From Hyperoplus lanceolatus (lineage: Eukaryota > Chordata > Actinopteri > Uranoscopiformes > Ammodytidae): a DNA stretch of 64,000 bases. Below are positions 44,468 through 59,400 of this stretch, in pieces. Numbering within the stretch: position 1 is the stretch's first letter; the number at the start of each line of letters is the position of its first letter. A program made the position numbers and the translations under genes. The notes under the pieces are model-generated. The model searched no databases. It was not told the DNA's origin and saw only the letters and a list, made by a program, of their open reading frames with translations. The stretch spans positions 8,974,501 to 9,038,500 of the forward strand of contig CM049403.1 in NCBI GenBank assembly GCA_026929865.2, read 5' to 3'.

Positions 44468-45405
44468 TTAAAGCCACTACAAGTAACATGGCACGTTGGC
44501 GTCCCCTTTGGACAAAAGCGGTAGTATTTTTACGACGCCCGCTATCGCAAAGCTGTTTTCTAGCTCGTGCCAGGTGCGCGAGTGTGAACTGAAAGGGAGC
44601 AATATAGTGCATGTCCGTGTGTTGAAAGTGTGAGGACTCTTTTCGGCTCCGTGAGAGTGGTTTTGACACTGCATCAACTAATGCCAGTCACTGCCACACA
44701 CACCTGATCGCAATGAGTTGATGCAGCAGTGTCACCTAACTACTCTCTCTCTCACGAAGCTGAAAGATTACGTGTCCAACTCCTCACAGAAAGCGAATGA
44801 ACGAGAGACGGCAGTTAGTATGGATCACGATGAGGTAATGTGTTTATGTTGTTGTAAATAATGACTATTTCAGATAATGGTTATCTGATGATGGTGAAGC
44901 AAAGCAAACTTTGTGTTAGTACCAACCGCTCATTCATTTAGGAGTAAACACTGCAGCCTAGTTTCGCTCTCATGAAATTGTATACATGTTGCTTGGCAAC
45001 GCCCTGGTCCCGCCCGTAGCCTATATCACTCTCCCTTTTAGCTTTTCTTCATTGCATTATTTCTTTGATGGTTCAGCCCCGTTATCAGTCATTATGACGA
45101 CAAATAACTGTCTCAAACAAAGCTCCCGCTCCCCTTCCCTCACCTGGAGGGATAGGCTTCTCAATTCACGTTGCTGCGCCACACTGAAATCTGCGACCAA
45201 TACGGATATGTGACCATAGAGCATGCATGAGCAAACCGAAAATTGGACTGGGTGTGCGACCAGACCAAAAGCAGTCATAAAAACTATTTAAAAACTTATT
45301 TCTTTGCACAGATGGTCTCGTTTGCTGTTAAAGGTCATTTATGATTATGAGAGGAAACATGAGGCTGTTTAAAAGATATTTAAATGTTACTCGAAGCCGC
45401 TTTAA
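44468..45405. mobile_element. Non-autonomous TIR element with internal hairpin
   Basis: Ends: the left is TTAAAGCCACTACAAGTAAC (44468 on) and the right, on the minus strand, is TTAAAGCGGCTTCGAGTAAC (from 45405), imperfect inverted repeats of over 20 bp. Inside is a second imperfect inverted repeat of about 50 bp per arm (about 44633-44771), GC-rich promoter-like DNA, the palindrome GTTGCTTGGCAAC (44988-45000), and ATGGATCACGATGAG followed by a gtaatg donor-like sequence (44821-44841). No transposase is visible. Confidence 0.6.
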
Positions 45406-45605
45406 CAGTGTCAGTGTCCACATTTTATTTTTAGGTGTGTACAGAGTGGACAAAAAAAAGAAACTGGTGTGAAAGAAAGAAAGAAAAGGAGAAATAAGTG
45501 GTTTCATGCGGGGTATTGTGGATTTGGGTAAATTGATTAAATGGACTGCACTTATATAGTGCTTTTATCCAAAGCACTTTAACATCATTTGTCTCATTCA
45601 CCAAT

Positions 45606-45622
45606 TCACACACACACACACA

Positions 45623-45676
<54 letters not shown>
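45606..45676 (+). repeat. (CA)n microsatellite
   Basis: Two CA runs separated by one extra C at 45629/45630. It is preceded by an L2-like fragment (about 45538-45600: aaatggactgcacttatata...aaagcacttta). Confidence 0.9.
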
Positions 45677-45677
<1 letters not shown>

Positions 45678-47089
45678 GGTTTAGCCACAGGTCTCAGTTT
45701 CATAATTGAAATGGGTGAAAATGGAGCAGACTCTAAATATTTATGTATGTATTAACCCAGTTTTTGTGTATCAGGGATTCAAATGAGGACAGTGTGTAGG
45801 CAGCAGGAGGATTAATATTTAGGATTAATGCTTTTATGATGAGGACCCGGCATGAGAACACTGTGTCTTTGTCTCAGCAGAGGAGATATGTTTGAGCCTT
45901 TAGATGCCAATGAAAACTCATTGTGACAGACAGGAAGACCGGATTAGCCTATTTTCTTGTGTTCCGATTTTGGAGGGTTCGTATTTCTGTGTGGGATAAA
46001 CAGAAGTTAGGTTATTTTATAAGAGCAACGATAAGCACTCTGTTTACTCTCTGTCTGTCTTTAAGTCAGACTGAAACATCTCAAAAGTGGATGGATTATA
46101 TAGCGCCGCCAGAAGGCCAAAGTTTAAAATGAAGACATGTGTAATTTTGCAAAGTGAAAAGATAGTGGATGAACAAGACTGAAATGTAAAATCAGACATT
46201 TGAAAGAACAAACCACCATATAATTGATTTGCCTTATGTGCTCATGATAACAATACGTTTCCGAATATGAAGAGTCCGCGGTGATTCGGCAATGTTATTT
46301 GACGCTGAAGTCAGTTAGGGTTAACGTACCATACCCTAAAATCACAACTCGATCAACTCGTATGGAGTTGTTGAGCAATCATAAACGGACCGGTAGGACT
46401 TGCAGATGGAGAGTTTTTTTTTTTTTTTTTGCTTCTGAAATGTAACTGCTGCATGACTATAAAAACTAACTGTTCACACATAACATTATCCGGTGTGACG
46501 GCCTCCGTGCATGGGTGGAGCGCTGGCAGGGTAAAAGAGCGACAGGACAAAAAAAGTTAATAAATAAGACAGATGTTGGCTGCACGTGGGGGCAACAGGT
46601 GATTATGTCATCTTCTCGTAAACGGGACACTGTTTCCCGCCCACTCTCGGGTTTTCTATCACAGTCCAAATTGTTTCTCTTGACATGCCTCGCAAAGCTC
46701 CATTTAGCAACTTCTGACAACAACAACACTATTTTCCCCCCAGGAACCGAAGCACTACACGTTTCAGTTTGAAATATACGCTCCATTTACTTACTGTGAC
46801 TCCGTGTATGGAAAAGACATCTATACCGGGCGCCCTCCTATCAGTCCCCCCCTCCATGGCCCATATGGAGGAGTGGACAGGTCACAGAAGAAGCAAAGGG
46901 ATTAGGTTGCACTCAATATTTTATGAGACGTGATTTTTACAGATGCAAAAAGAGGTTTTATTGGTGCTTATTATTTCAATCTTTTGCAGCGAGGCAGAGA
47001 TCATTGCTACAAACGGCATGGTTGACACAGAAACAACCAGAAGGAAAAAACGGACAACATTGTGACCTTTTTAATGCACAAACGACACA

Positions 47090-47090
<1 letters not shown>

Positions 47091-47142
<52 letters not shown>
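47091..47142 (+). repeat. (AC)n microsatellite
   Basis: AC run of about 52 bp. Confidence 0.95.
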
Positions 47143-47144
<2 letters not shown>

Positions 47145-47297
47145 GCACACACTTGGACTTCTATCTTTGTGAGGACTATCATTGACAGAAATGTATTCCC
47201 CCAAAACAGGCCTTTGAAGAAGTCAAGTCCTCACTATGCAAAAAAAGTCCTCACTCCAATGGAGAAAAGCTTAGTCCTCACAAAGATACCTGTACAA

Positions 47298-47299
<2 letters not shown>

Positions 47300-47351
<52 letters not shown>
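47300..47351 (+). repeat. (CT)n microsatellite
   Basis: CT run of about 52 bp. A GA run at 47492-47519 is its complement within 200 bp. Confidence 0.95.
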
Positions 47352-47354
<3 letters not shown>

Positions 47355-47486
47355 CTCCCCTGATGCAGTCAGACAGGTTGAGCGAATGCAGAGTGAAGAT
47401 TTCTGCTGGGAGCCGGCTTTCACCCGTCTACTTCCTTCAGAGCAGATGATGGAGAAGAAAGCGGGACAGAGGATGAAAGAGTGAGG

Positions 47487-47521
<35 letters not shown>

Positions 47522-47796
47522 GAGAGGGAAATGGGCCTCTGTGATCCTTTGAATCCACAAAATGGAGTCAGACGAGCGTCTCCCTGCCTCCTCCTCCTTG
47601 TCTGCCTTCTCATCTCTTCAAGGTTGCCAAAGGAAATTCTGTCGTACAGCCAAAGTTGCGAGAAGAAAAAAAACATGGTTCACCTGCTCACCCAAGACCA
47701 CAGACACACAAACTAAACACACACGCACACACACATGCACAAACTCTCCAGCAGCGTAGAAGAGTCACTGCGGCCTGATTTACCAGTCATCCATGA

Positions 47797-47840
<44 letters not shown>

Positions 47841-48681
47841 AGCGTGCGGACCATTTGCGTATCTGTTGTGTCATCCTGCTGGGGAAAGCCAACTGTGAGC
47901 TCAGCACTCAGGGACCATGCATCAACCAGCTGAGTACTTGCTCCAGAGATCTAGCCCATCCATCCATCCAACACTCGTAAAGGCTGTGACGTGCGCTCTG
48001 AGGAATTCTTCCCCCGAAATATGCAATGTATTCACATTACAATGCTGCAACCATGCTACAATGCTACACAGTAAAAGCAGGGGTTATTGATTGAGTTTCT
48101 GCTCTGTGGGAGAGCGAGTGCAATGGAGGGGAGAACAGCTTCATGAGTAAAGGAAATGTGATTTGGCGTGTAACAAAACCTCCCAAAGAACATCTAACTG
48201 TTACGCTCTGAAAAGAGCAGGGCGAAAAGATGATCGGACCCAGACGGCACAGCAGGTAGATCGAACCAGTTTGATTTATGATGAAAATGTAAAAAGTAAG
48301 AAAAACCGAGAGAAAAAAATGGGAATACATGGAAAATTACTGTAGAAAATGACTAATTGGGACACGCAAACAAAGCCGATAATATGACAGACAAAGGAGA
48401 GCGTCCAGTTTGAATAGTAACTGGACTCTCCACACAAGGGTGGAAGAGTATGGGATTTTGAACCCATGACACATCATCGACCACAATTTTCCCCGAAGTT
48501 TATGTAAATGCCTTTACAGCACATATGCGTGAGTTTACGTGTTTCACACTGAAGACATAAACTCATCTCCTCTCTCTGGAGAATACTGAAATAGCTTTGT
48601 GATGAATCTATCTTCAGATGTGATTCAGGCCTAGGCTTATCTGAACCACATTGTCCTCAGAGGGCTAGTAATGTCTCTGAC

Positions 48682-48709
48682 AGATGGATGGATGGATGGA
48701 TGGATGGAT
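48682..48709 (+). repeat. (GATG)n tetranucleotide repeat
   Basis: About seven GATG units followed by gataaatg. Confidence 0.9.
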
Positions 48710-49200
48710 AAATGAAAATACAGACAGAAAGACACATACAAGGATAGATACCAAATTTTACAGTTTTCAATACAATAGATGTTGAGATGGCGAAAAAATA
48801 AATAAAAAATGTCATCCACCTGGCAGAAGAAGAGCTGGAGGAAAATTCATGACCAAAGTCCAAAGGACACATCATCAGGGAACCGGGAACCACAACTTTT
48901 TCTAAACCAAATGTTTTGCCAATCCATCCCATTGCCATTAAGATATTTCAGTCTGAGCCAAAGTTGCGGAGAGTGACTAACTTTGTAACCCTTTATAGCC
49001 ATGCTAGCAGGCCACCTCATACCAAGAGCAAAAGAGAAATAGAAAATGAGGAGCAGAGGGAGAGAGGGGTGAGGGACAGACGCAGGTGACTTGTGTTCAC
49101 ACGGGCTGAGCGAAAGCCTTCACGCCACATTTCACGCTTGTCACTGTTTTGGGACCACAGTTAACGCCATGTTCTGCCTTTTGGTTCTCCAAGAAAGCCT

Positions 49201-50004
49201 CTCCATTCCCACAATCTGACTCTGTGTGTGTGTGTGTCTGTTAATGTGTGTGCGCATGCGTGCGTGCGTGTATGTGTGTGTTTCAATGTGTGACTCTGTG
49301 ACAAAACTATCTAACCGCAATTCACAAACATTGGAGTTACAGGAATTGATTCAAACCACAAAACATTTGATCTCTGACTCATCGTAGGACACTCCCCCCC
49401 CCCCCCCGATGTGTGCAGATGCTGCATACAAAGAAAGGAAGTGAGTCAAACACTGAGAGAAAAGGCAGAAGCTGCTTTCACCATTTCACCACACATGCAC
49501 CCCCTGCAGAAGACTTTCACTGGGCCCGGCTACAACAGGAATGAGGTGTCCTCGGCCAGATGCTTGATTGTTGTCTCCTTTGAGAGCCCCAACAATAACT
49601 GTCAGTGGGTGTTTTATGGCCCCCCTCTCACAGAGAATGTAAAGGATGTCTTTTATTGCCGTAACATGTTGAAAAGCTTCGGCCCTGATTGAGAAACAAT
49701 TGCTGACATTTTGGGAAAACATGAACGTTATTAGCCATTTGCGTAAGCCTCTTTTGACTGTTAATATCTATCATGCAACATGTATTTTACAAAGATCATA
49801 ACTAGCACATTGATTGGGCCGATGTTATAGTGGTAATGACTGTCTGAGACCGTTGGCCTACTGACTTGAAAAAATACCATAATTAGTTCAAGTGCTCTTT
49901 CAATAAACCAAGAGCTGTGTTTTTTTCACAAACAGGAAGCTTGCTAATTGCTTTGTTTGTGCTTGAACAAAAGCATCTGCATTCTCTCAGCCTCTCCCTC
50001 TTTA

Positions 50005-50058
<54 letters not shown>

Positions 50059-52258
50059 TCTCTCTCATTTCAAGTGGCTTCATTGGTATGACTTCACCCA
50101 ACACAATGCTGCCAAAGCAATGTCAACACAGAAACGACACAATCCTAAATCCTTGAAGAATAAACATAACGACACAGCAGGGCTATGGAGGGAGACATTT
50201 ATCATCTCATGTTGAGATGATATGTTTAGACACAGCCATTCCACATCAGTCCTTTGTCTCTGTCAGTCGGACTGGAATTCTCCTCCCAGTCCCTCAGACA
50301 GAGGAACTATACACACAGTGGGAATTTTTCTATATTTTGTCCTCAAAGGTGGCCTCTGTTCTTATTGGCCCGAATGGAGAACAGATCAAACAGGAAAGAG
50401 GATCTTAATAGATGTCAATGGTATCCTGTTTATGAGCATATTTATGATTGGTGTGTGATTTTCATTTTTTTTTGTTGGTCCAGTGCCTGTAACTCTCTCC
50501 TATTACCGTATTAAAACTTGTTGTAAGATAAATGAATTTCAGAGGCCATGTTTGTGTTGCGTGCCGTACACCTCTTTGTGTTATAGAAATAAGAAAAATA
50601 GATCAAACCATACCCAGTATAGTTCGTTTTACACAGCTGACACTTTGACGGGAAGAAAAACACATACAGTATGTCCTTTATAACATGAACAATTGTTCTG
50701 TCCTAGTAAGCCATGGCAGTGAGCCAGCATGAGGAAAATGACGCCGAGGCAGCCGAAAGGGAGTCAGACATCCCTCATGTACGTTACAGCTGTCCGTTGT
50801 GTCTATAATGCCTTCAGGGAAATGTCATATTGGCCTCCATTTATCGTAAATAATGCACAACTATAGGTTTAATGTGGTAATAACCTCTTCATGCTAACAA
50901 ACCGACATGCCTTGCACATCCAAAATGAATGTCAATATTTCTATGACTGTAAGAAAATCTTTGTATGTTGTATTGTCTAACCAATGAGAAAAGTGTCCTA
51001 TTGTGTCTTGGAATAAGAAAGGCACCATTGACCTTTTCCTCAAGCTTTTCATTTGAATGTGGACAAACAACCAGTCCTCCACTCCACACATTCTCTTTCA
51101 CTGTTCTCACTTTTCCGCGAAGACTTATCTGACCAATATCCCAGAAATACAATGCCTCACTCGCTCGCATGCATTCCCCCAAACTATTCTGTATTATGTC
51201 CTTGAGGGGAAAAAAACTCCTTCTTCATCTTTTCTTTGTTTTCATGGAAAAAACACAAAACCCAGATGTGGAGTGGAGGGACCATGCCACTCTGGTCAAA
51301 GCCAGCCAAAGTCCCATCTGTTGCAGCAGGCAGGACCTCGGCGTGCTTGGATGCTGATGAGTGCACTTACACGCCTGCTTGCCTTCTGTAAAAGGAGTGA
51401 CACGGCTAAGAACTCAGAATGAAAAGAAAGGAAAGAAGAGATGGTGCGAAGGGAAAGAAAAGTTAAAGGGGGAAAACAAGGAGGTGGGCAAGCAGGAGGC
51501 GTGGCCCCCACCTCTTCAAAGGATCTAAAGTTTCATGTCATGGTACTTCAATGGTTAAATGTGCAGATTTACGAGGTGTATAGCTCTCTCTGTGGGGAAA
51601 AGATGTGGATAGCATTGCATATACTCAGGGCGGGGCTCTTGAGGGGCTCACTCATTGTTATCCCCTCTCCTTTCTCCTTCATCTACCTTCGACAGCCCTC
51701 CTTCAACTCCACTGCCTCCTACCTCCTCCTCACTCTCGTCATCCCCACATCTGCTTTCAATCCGGGGCTGAGATTACAGACGTAAGCACTGCATCAACAA
51801 CAGTCCCCCCTCTGCTCGACCTTAGCTCCTCTCCCTACGTTGTTTTGCGCTCATTTCCAGGCAATCCTCAATGACTGATGCGCTTTAGCCGGAAGAGGGG
51901 CTGGGGAATAGGTATATTGATTTACTCAATGTTACTCAATCTAGACCAAAAGTAAACTAAAAGTATTGAGAAAAAGTGAGAGAAATAGAAGAGTAGAAGT
52001 CACTGGGTCATAAAACCAAACAGGACACTGACCATGACCTCTGGAGTTCAAAGGGGTCATTTGGTCAGGATGCAGGAGATGGTGTGTTAAGAGGTGAGGG
52101 GGTTAACAGGTAGCACATAGCGCTGGAGGATGAAAGGTAAATGGGTTGTTTATGGCGGAGGAGGACACAGAGAGGGCAGGGGTGATGCGGCAGTCTCTGC
52201 TTCCTGCTGTGACCCTCCCCATGGGCTCTGTCTATTATCTGCCGTCTGTCTGGAGCTC
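49201..52258. other. Intergenic DNA
   Basis: No gene is recognised. It holds a 93-codon open frame at 49411-49692 of unknown status, the inverted motif pair ATTGTTG/CAACAAT (49567-49596) and a (CT)n run at 50010-50066. Confidence 0.55.
50010..50066 (+). repeat. (CT)n microsatellite
   Basis: CT run of about 55 bp with a single ccc interruption. Confidence 0.95.
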
Positions 52259-52259
<1 letters not shown>

Positions 52260-52354
<95 letters not shown>

Positions 52355-52358
52355 TGTG
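52260..52358 (+). repeat. (GT)n microsatellite
   Basis: GT run of about 99 bp with one extra G near 52351, followed by a run of T. Confidence 0.95.
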
Positions 52359-52509
52359 TCTCTAAGTTATTTTTTTTTTTTGGGTCAGGGCAGGGCAAAC
52401 ACAACAAAACAATGTCACCAAACCAAAAACCAAAGGTCAGACATGCTGCACCCATTCACCACACCCCTCCTGGATGTATGCACTGGACTTAAAAGGGGGA
52501 TTCTGATTC

Positions 52510-52640
52510 AACATACTTTGGCTTTTGTCAAAATCAGTGAATATTGCCTCAATGGCACGCTACCCGATCCGTACTGTGTGGGCGCTGAAAAAAAAAGACA
52601 CAGTCCAGGCTTGGTTAATGGGTGTGTAAACAAAGGGAGT
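52510..52640. repeat. Dispersed repeat, copy 2
   Basis: Ordered blocks tttgtcaaaatcagtgaata, ctgtgtgggcgctgaaaa and gtgtaaacaaaggg correspond to 6830-6975 in prkaa2 intron 1. Same family, diverged. Confidence 0.5.
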
Positions 52641-52662
52641 CCTACTGAGACTGTCAACACAA

Positions 52663-52947
52663 CCAATCAGCTACAGGAAGCTTTTGTCACGTTAGTAACA
52701 ACAACGCTATTGGACAGGTAGTTTGTGACGACTGCTGATTCCAAGGCAAGTTAGTTTCTGTCCATTAGTGGAATGCAGCCCCTGATTGGTTCGTGTAGTC
52801 CTTGTCGTCAACATTCATCGACCAATAAGCTGATGAGATATGGCTAGCTTCACGAGGTAAGATTGACGACTGCATGAACCAATCAGGAACTGCCTTCCAC
52901 TTTAAGGGATGAACGTGAGGTCAGAACGTAGGTCCTGATTGGATTGG
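52663..52947. promoter_or_regulatory. Cluster of seven CCAAT/ATTGG motifs
   Basis: CCAAT on the plus strand at 52663, 52822 and 52879; ATTGG (the same motif on the minus strand) at 52709, 52785, 52938 and 52943. CCAAT is the NF-Y core site. The cluster lies next to a dispersed repeat, so it may be a transposon promoter rather than a host enhancer. Confidence 0.4.
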
Positions 52948-53163
52948 CCTGGTCATTTGATTGTGGTAGTGGATTACCTGCAGTGGCCCCTGAAGTATCA
53001 GAGGTATGGGTGTCTGCATAGTCCCAGAGTCCAGGGGTTTATGCTGACGCTGACAGGGGAAAGGTCCAGAGTGTGTGTCCAGGTGAGGACTCAGGTCCAG
53101 CTGTGTAAGGGTCCTGTTTCTCTCCATTCGGGCAGCAGCTGTGGTCACAAACCCACAATCCTT

Positions 53164-55211
<2,048 letters not shown>

Positions 55212-55335
55212 AAGCAATAGCACACTGAGGCGCATGTTGTCGGTCTATATCAGCACTGCTGTTCTCTGCCTACGACCGAATCACAGCAGTGCTGATATAG
55301 ACCGACAACATGCTCCCTCTCGTGTGCTATTGCTT
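55212..55335. repeat. Foldback hairpin (strong inverted repeat)
   Basis: The inner arms 55232-55262 and 55283-55313 are perfect reverse complements over 31 bp (left arm starts GCATGTTGTCGGTC). The loop is 20 nt (55263-55282). After an internal bulge of 6/8 nt the outer arms AAGCAATAGCACAC (55212-55225) and its complement (55322-55335) pair for another 14 bp. TATAAAAG sits at the left margin (55207-55214). It could be a palindromic MITE or a hairpin RNA precursor. Confidence 0.85.
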
Positions 55336-57336
55336 AAATAAAGAATGTTCAAATGGATTTCCCCCCTCCATAATTTAAACATCAAAACAAGTCATGGCAA
55401 CATTCAAGAGTTTAATGTTGGCACTTGGAAGCAACCATTAACACATGTTGTTCAAGAAATGCTCATGTCTTGCTTACGATGTACTTATGCATTACATCCA
55501 GTAGTATAGGGCCATCATCAGACCGACTTGCTGTAATTTGTGTTGTTTCCTGTTATAATCGGGAATGGCAACACAAGTTAATGACAATGTGGCTGTGGCT
55601 CAGGAGGCAGAGCGGTTGGGCAAATGATCATAGGGTTGGCGGTTCCATTTCCACCTTCTGCTGTCCACATGTGGTGGATGCCCTCGGGTAACACCTTGAC
55701 CAGACTCCTGCATGAATAGGTGGATGAGCGTCAATAACCATGTGAAGCGCTGGAGCTTTATTTAATAAAGACTTTGGCTTTAACACTTTTTAAAGACAAA
55801 CAGGTGTCTGAAAGTGATTGAAATGATACCTGAGAGGTGGAGGTCTTCCTACTTTGAAGTTTCACCAAAAGCTTGATTTGGTTTTTGCATTGCAGTGGAA
55901 CGTAGTCCCATTCTCTGTTACCGACTGGCTCATCAGCCCACATCTGCAGCTCACCTGATAACCAACCACATTATGATGAGAGGAATGCATAGGCCGCATG
56001 AGCTTGTTATACCCTTTGCCTCTGTACCTCATGTTCAGAGACCTCTGTCCAGGCTCAGTGAGTGAATGATTGCTGTACCTGAAGCCCACTGGCTCTTTTA
56101 CCGCATATATCTGACCACATTAAAAACTGAGCTAAATATGATCAAACCTCATGGAATAGTTTGGTCCTGTACATTTTATATGGTGAGATAAACATGTTCT
56201 TTCCCACTGCAGAAAGTGTTTTGAAAAAGAACTCTTCATTTGTGTGCCCATCAGTGACTGAAAAACCACTCTGCTGTGAGTCCTCCTACACTAAAGTGTT
56301 TCCTGTCTGAATTGTGGGTTGCCACAGAGCAGCTGGAGAATGTGTGGATAGAGACTGAGGTTTTTAGCTCTTAATTGGGTCTGGTAATCCCTCTGTTTAT
56401 GGGCCTTATTATAGTAGAGGGGGCTGTCAGCATCGCGCATTCCTCCAAACAGCTCAAGTGTTGTGCGAGTCTGCTTTGCTGAGATTTAAAGCCTCAGTGC
56501 GCTCTTGTAATTAGGCCATTAAGAGTTGACTTGATGGTTCCTGTTGATGTGCTCCACACATGCACTTCTTATCTTTCTCTCAGTGGGACTCCAGATCACT
56601 CTATCTGTCTATGGACAAAAGCAGTCCATGCATCCAGACCTCAAGAGTTCACAACCCCGGTGACCAGAGATGCTCCTTGTGAAGAGGCCTCTGAAAGACA
56701 GTGTGTGCACACTGTATGCTTGTGTCTGATTACAGTGAGTGCATACGTTTGTTAGAAATAAACAGTGCTGATTTAAGCTGTATTTATTTGTCGGTATTCC
56801 ATAACGACGACCTGTTTCTCTGGAATGAAATAGGCGTCAGGCAATCTTTCCGTTTTGAACACCAGTCAAATGTCGGCAAACATCCTCTCGTATGGCGACA
56901 TGCTCCAAACCTGACAAGAACATGGTGTTAAAAAGAATCTAAAATCTAAACAAGTTGCTTACTGCCGTCGTGCCCATTATATCTGATTAGGGCTTAAGTT
57001 TTTGTCAAGCCAGCTAATGCGAAAAAGCCGGGCTATGTTGAACTCGCTTCATGGCTCACCCGTCAGCAGGCCGCCTCTTTAGAGACTCAAAGCCTGGGAA
57101 AACCACATTCTCTGTGTTCCTCTGGCTTCACTTATATTATATGTCTTTTTGAATTATGCAAAGTTTTTACTGTAATTTTTCACATACACACACACACCCT
57201 CGCCCTCTTCACTGCTCCCTCCCTTTGAGAAGGCCTGGCTCGCTCCGTGTCAAATTAAAGCTGGCACCAAACGCCCTCTGACATAGTCAAAGGGAGGTAA
57301 GAGAAAGAATAGTTGAGATGAGGCGGAAAGCGAGCT

Positions 57337-57367
<31 letters not shown>

Positions 57368-58440
57368 CATGTGGTCTTCCAGTTTGGGAGAGAAGTGCCT
57401 GTTGTTATTAAAGATGAAGAGAAGATGGGTTCCTCTGAGAGCTGATGGAGGTCGCAGGGCAGAGTTGGGTTTCTGGCCGCCGCCCAACGTACACACAGTC
57501 ATGCAGATGTCGGCTATTCCCAGGTTACCTTAAGCCGCACTAGATTAGTCTAGAACACAACAATGTAATGTCAAGTATAGGAGGCCAACGCGAGTGTGCA
57601 TCCTAATGAAGACCAGACAAGGCCGATGAATTAAATACCCTGAGGTGAACTTGGAACCGCAACAACATCAGCAGCCCTGGTCATCCTAGGTGCAATCACT
57701 CAGAGCCAGAGTTTGGCTGAAGGGGCTGTACCATGGTGTGCTGCAGCAGTCATGTAAGATGTCTGAGACTAGCTCATGCCTATCGCTTAATACCAAGACC
57801 GTTAGCACCATCTGCTAAGTCTGTTAAAACTCCCTCCATTCCTCCGCCTGCATGTTTTCAGACTTCAAGACAAGTTTGATGTTTTCAGTGTTGAGTTTGT
57901 CTGTTTTCTGAATCGGTGGAGATGATGGTGACATACTGTAATGCTAGGATTATTTGAAATGCTTATCTAAATCAGCCTGGGAGTACAACCTGAGTTATGT
58001 GCACGAGATGAGAGTCATCGCATGTGAATCATTGTGTGGTTTACGCTTGGAGATAAGACAGAGGAGTGTGTGTGTGTGGGGGGGGGGGGGGGGTTCTGGG
58101 AGATTAGATAACTGTTTTGGGTGATGAGTTGCGGTGATTTGTTTCGGCCGGCCATTCGTTACGAAAACTTACCCCTGCTTTTCGTTTTACATTTTTATCT
58201 GTGCGACCTTTCACCTCATTTGGGTCAAAGCAGGTCACAGCATCTTTCTTATATCCTCCTCTGACTTGTTGTGTGTTGTACGGAGAAGACTCTCCAGGAG
58301 TGGTTGTGGAAACAGATATACTGTATAAGGTTTTTTAAGAAATGGAAGTGTGGAGCAGGGAAATAGAGAGACCGAAAACATCTGACAAAAGAGAAGAAAA
58401 ACCTGAAACCGCTCTGCGAGTCCTTCGCTTCTGGGACTTG
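55336..58440. other. Intergenic DNA
   Basis: No gene is recognised. It contains a (GA)n run at 57342-57367 and a G-run near 58079-58093. Confidence 0.55.
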
Positions 58441-58447
58441 CTGTGCA

Positions 58448-58565
<118 letters not shown>

Positions 58566-59149
58566 TCCAACACCAGCGCACACCGTCTCACTCCTGTCCA
58601 AGTACGGGTAAAATATGTGAGGTGCGTTTCAGAGGTGAGGAATAATTCATCAGAAACACATGCTGTGCTGTCCTGCTGTACACTCTGCACCTCTTTGTCT
58701 GGTTTATTCCTTCTATGTTCACTCTCACTTTTTATCTGCACAGCTGCCAAACTTCTCCTATCAACCCCCCCCCCCTCCCCCTCCCTCTCCTCTCCTTTAC
58801 TTTCTCTCTCTCTCAGTCCTGGACTGCAGGGCCTGCATGGTAAGTCTTCTTCCACTTGCTTGTTGCTCAGTGCCCCTCTCCTCCTGCCTTTCAGTCCATG
58901 TGTTAGATTTAAAAAACGATCAACAACTTAGTTTCTTTTGTCTTTTGCCATCGGGAACCCAAACAACAGACAGTTATGCAATACTCACACGCTCCTCCTT
59001 AGCATTCTCCTCCTCCTCCCTATCTCACTCCAAATCCCTCTTTTCCTAAACCCCTGTCTTTAGTTATATTCTGGAAATCAAAAACATATTATGTTTCAAT
59101 TTCAAATTTGATTTTGGGGATGAAATACGCCCAAAGGGATGTATTTTTT

Positions 59150-59400
59150 GTTTACCTTTGTTTATACAGGTAATCTCATTGAGACACAGGGTATCATTCT
59201 CAAAGACCTGTTTGGGACAATACAACAGCAATCAGTTACAGACTGACAGACCAATTCACCAATAGTACATACAATATAAATGATTATGCTTTTTCCATTG
59301 CCCTCAAAATGAGTTTGAAATGCCTCAAGCCGGACAGCTTCAGATCCTGCTGCAATGTGTTTAAAGTTGAAGGGGCAAAAAAAAAAAAAAAAAAACGTTT
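59150..59400 (-). repeat. L2-like LINE 3' fragment
   Basis: Reads gtttatacaggtaatctcat tgagacac..., then ...cagatcctgctgcaatgtgt and an A-run. This is the reverse complement of the common fish 'ctcaattgagat...cctgg(t)taaat' LINE end. The family is not fixed. Confidence 0.45.

Larger units (their letters stand above)
45677..49200. other. Intergenic DNA
   Basis: No gene is recognised. Repeats: (CA)n 47091-47142, (CT)n 47300-47351, (GA)n 47492-47519, (GT)n 47799-47837 and a (GATG)n run at 48682-48709. Confidence 0.6.

Noticed and set aside
51441..51785. 114-codon plus-strand frame with hydrophobic stretch
   Set aside because: No homology recognised, no splice signals in a consistent pattern, and the desert context gives no support.
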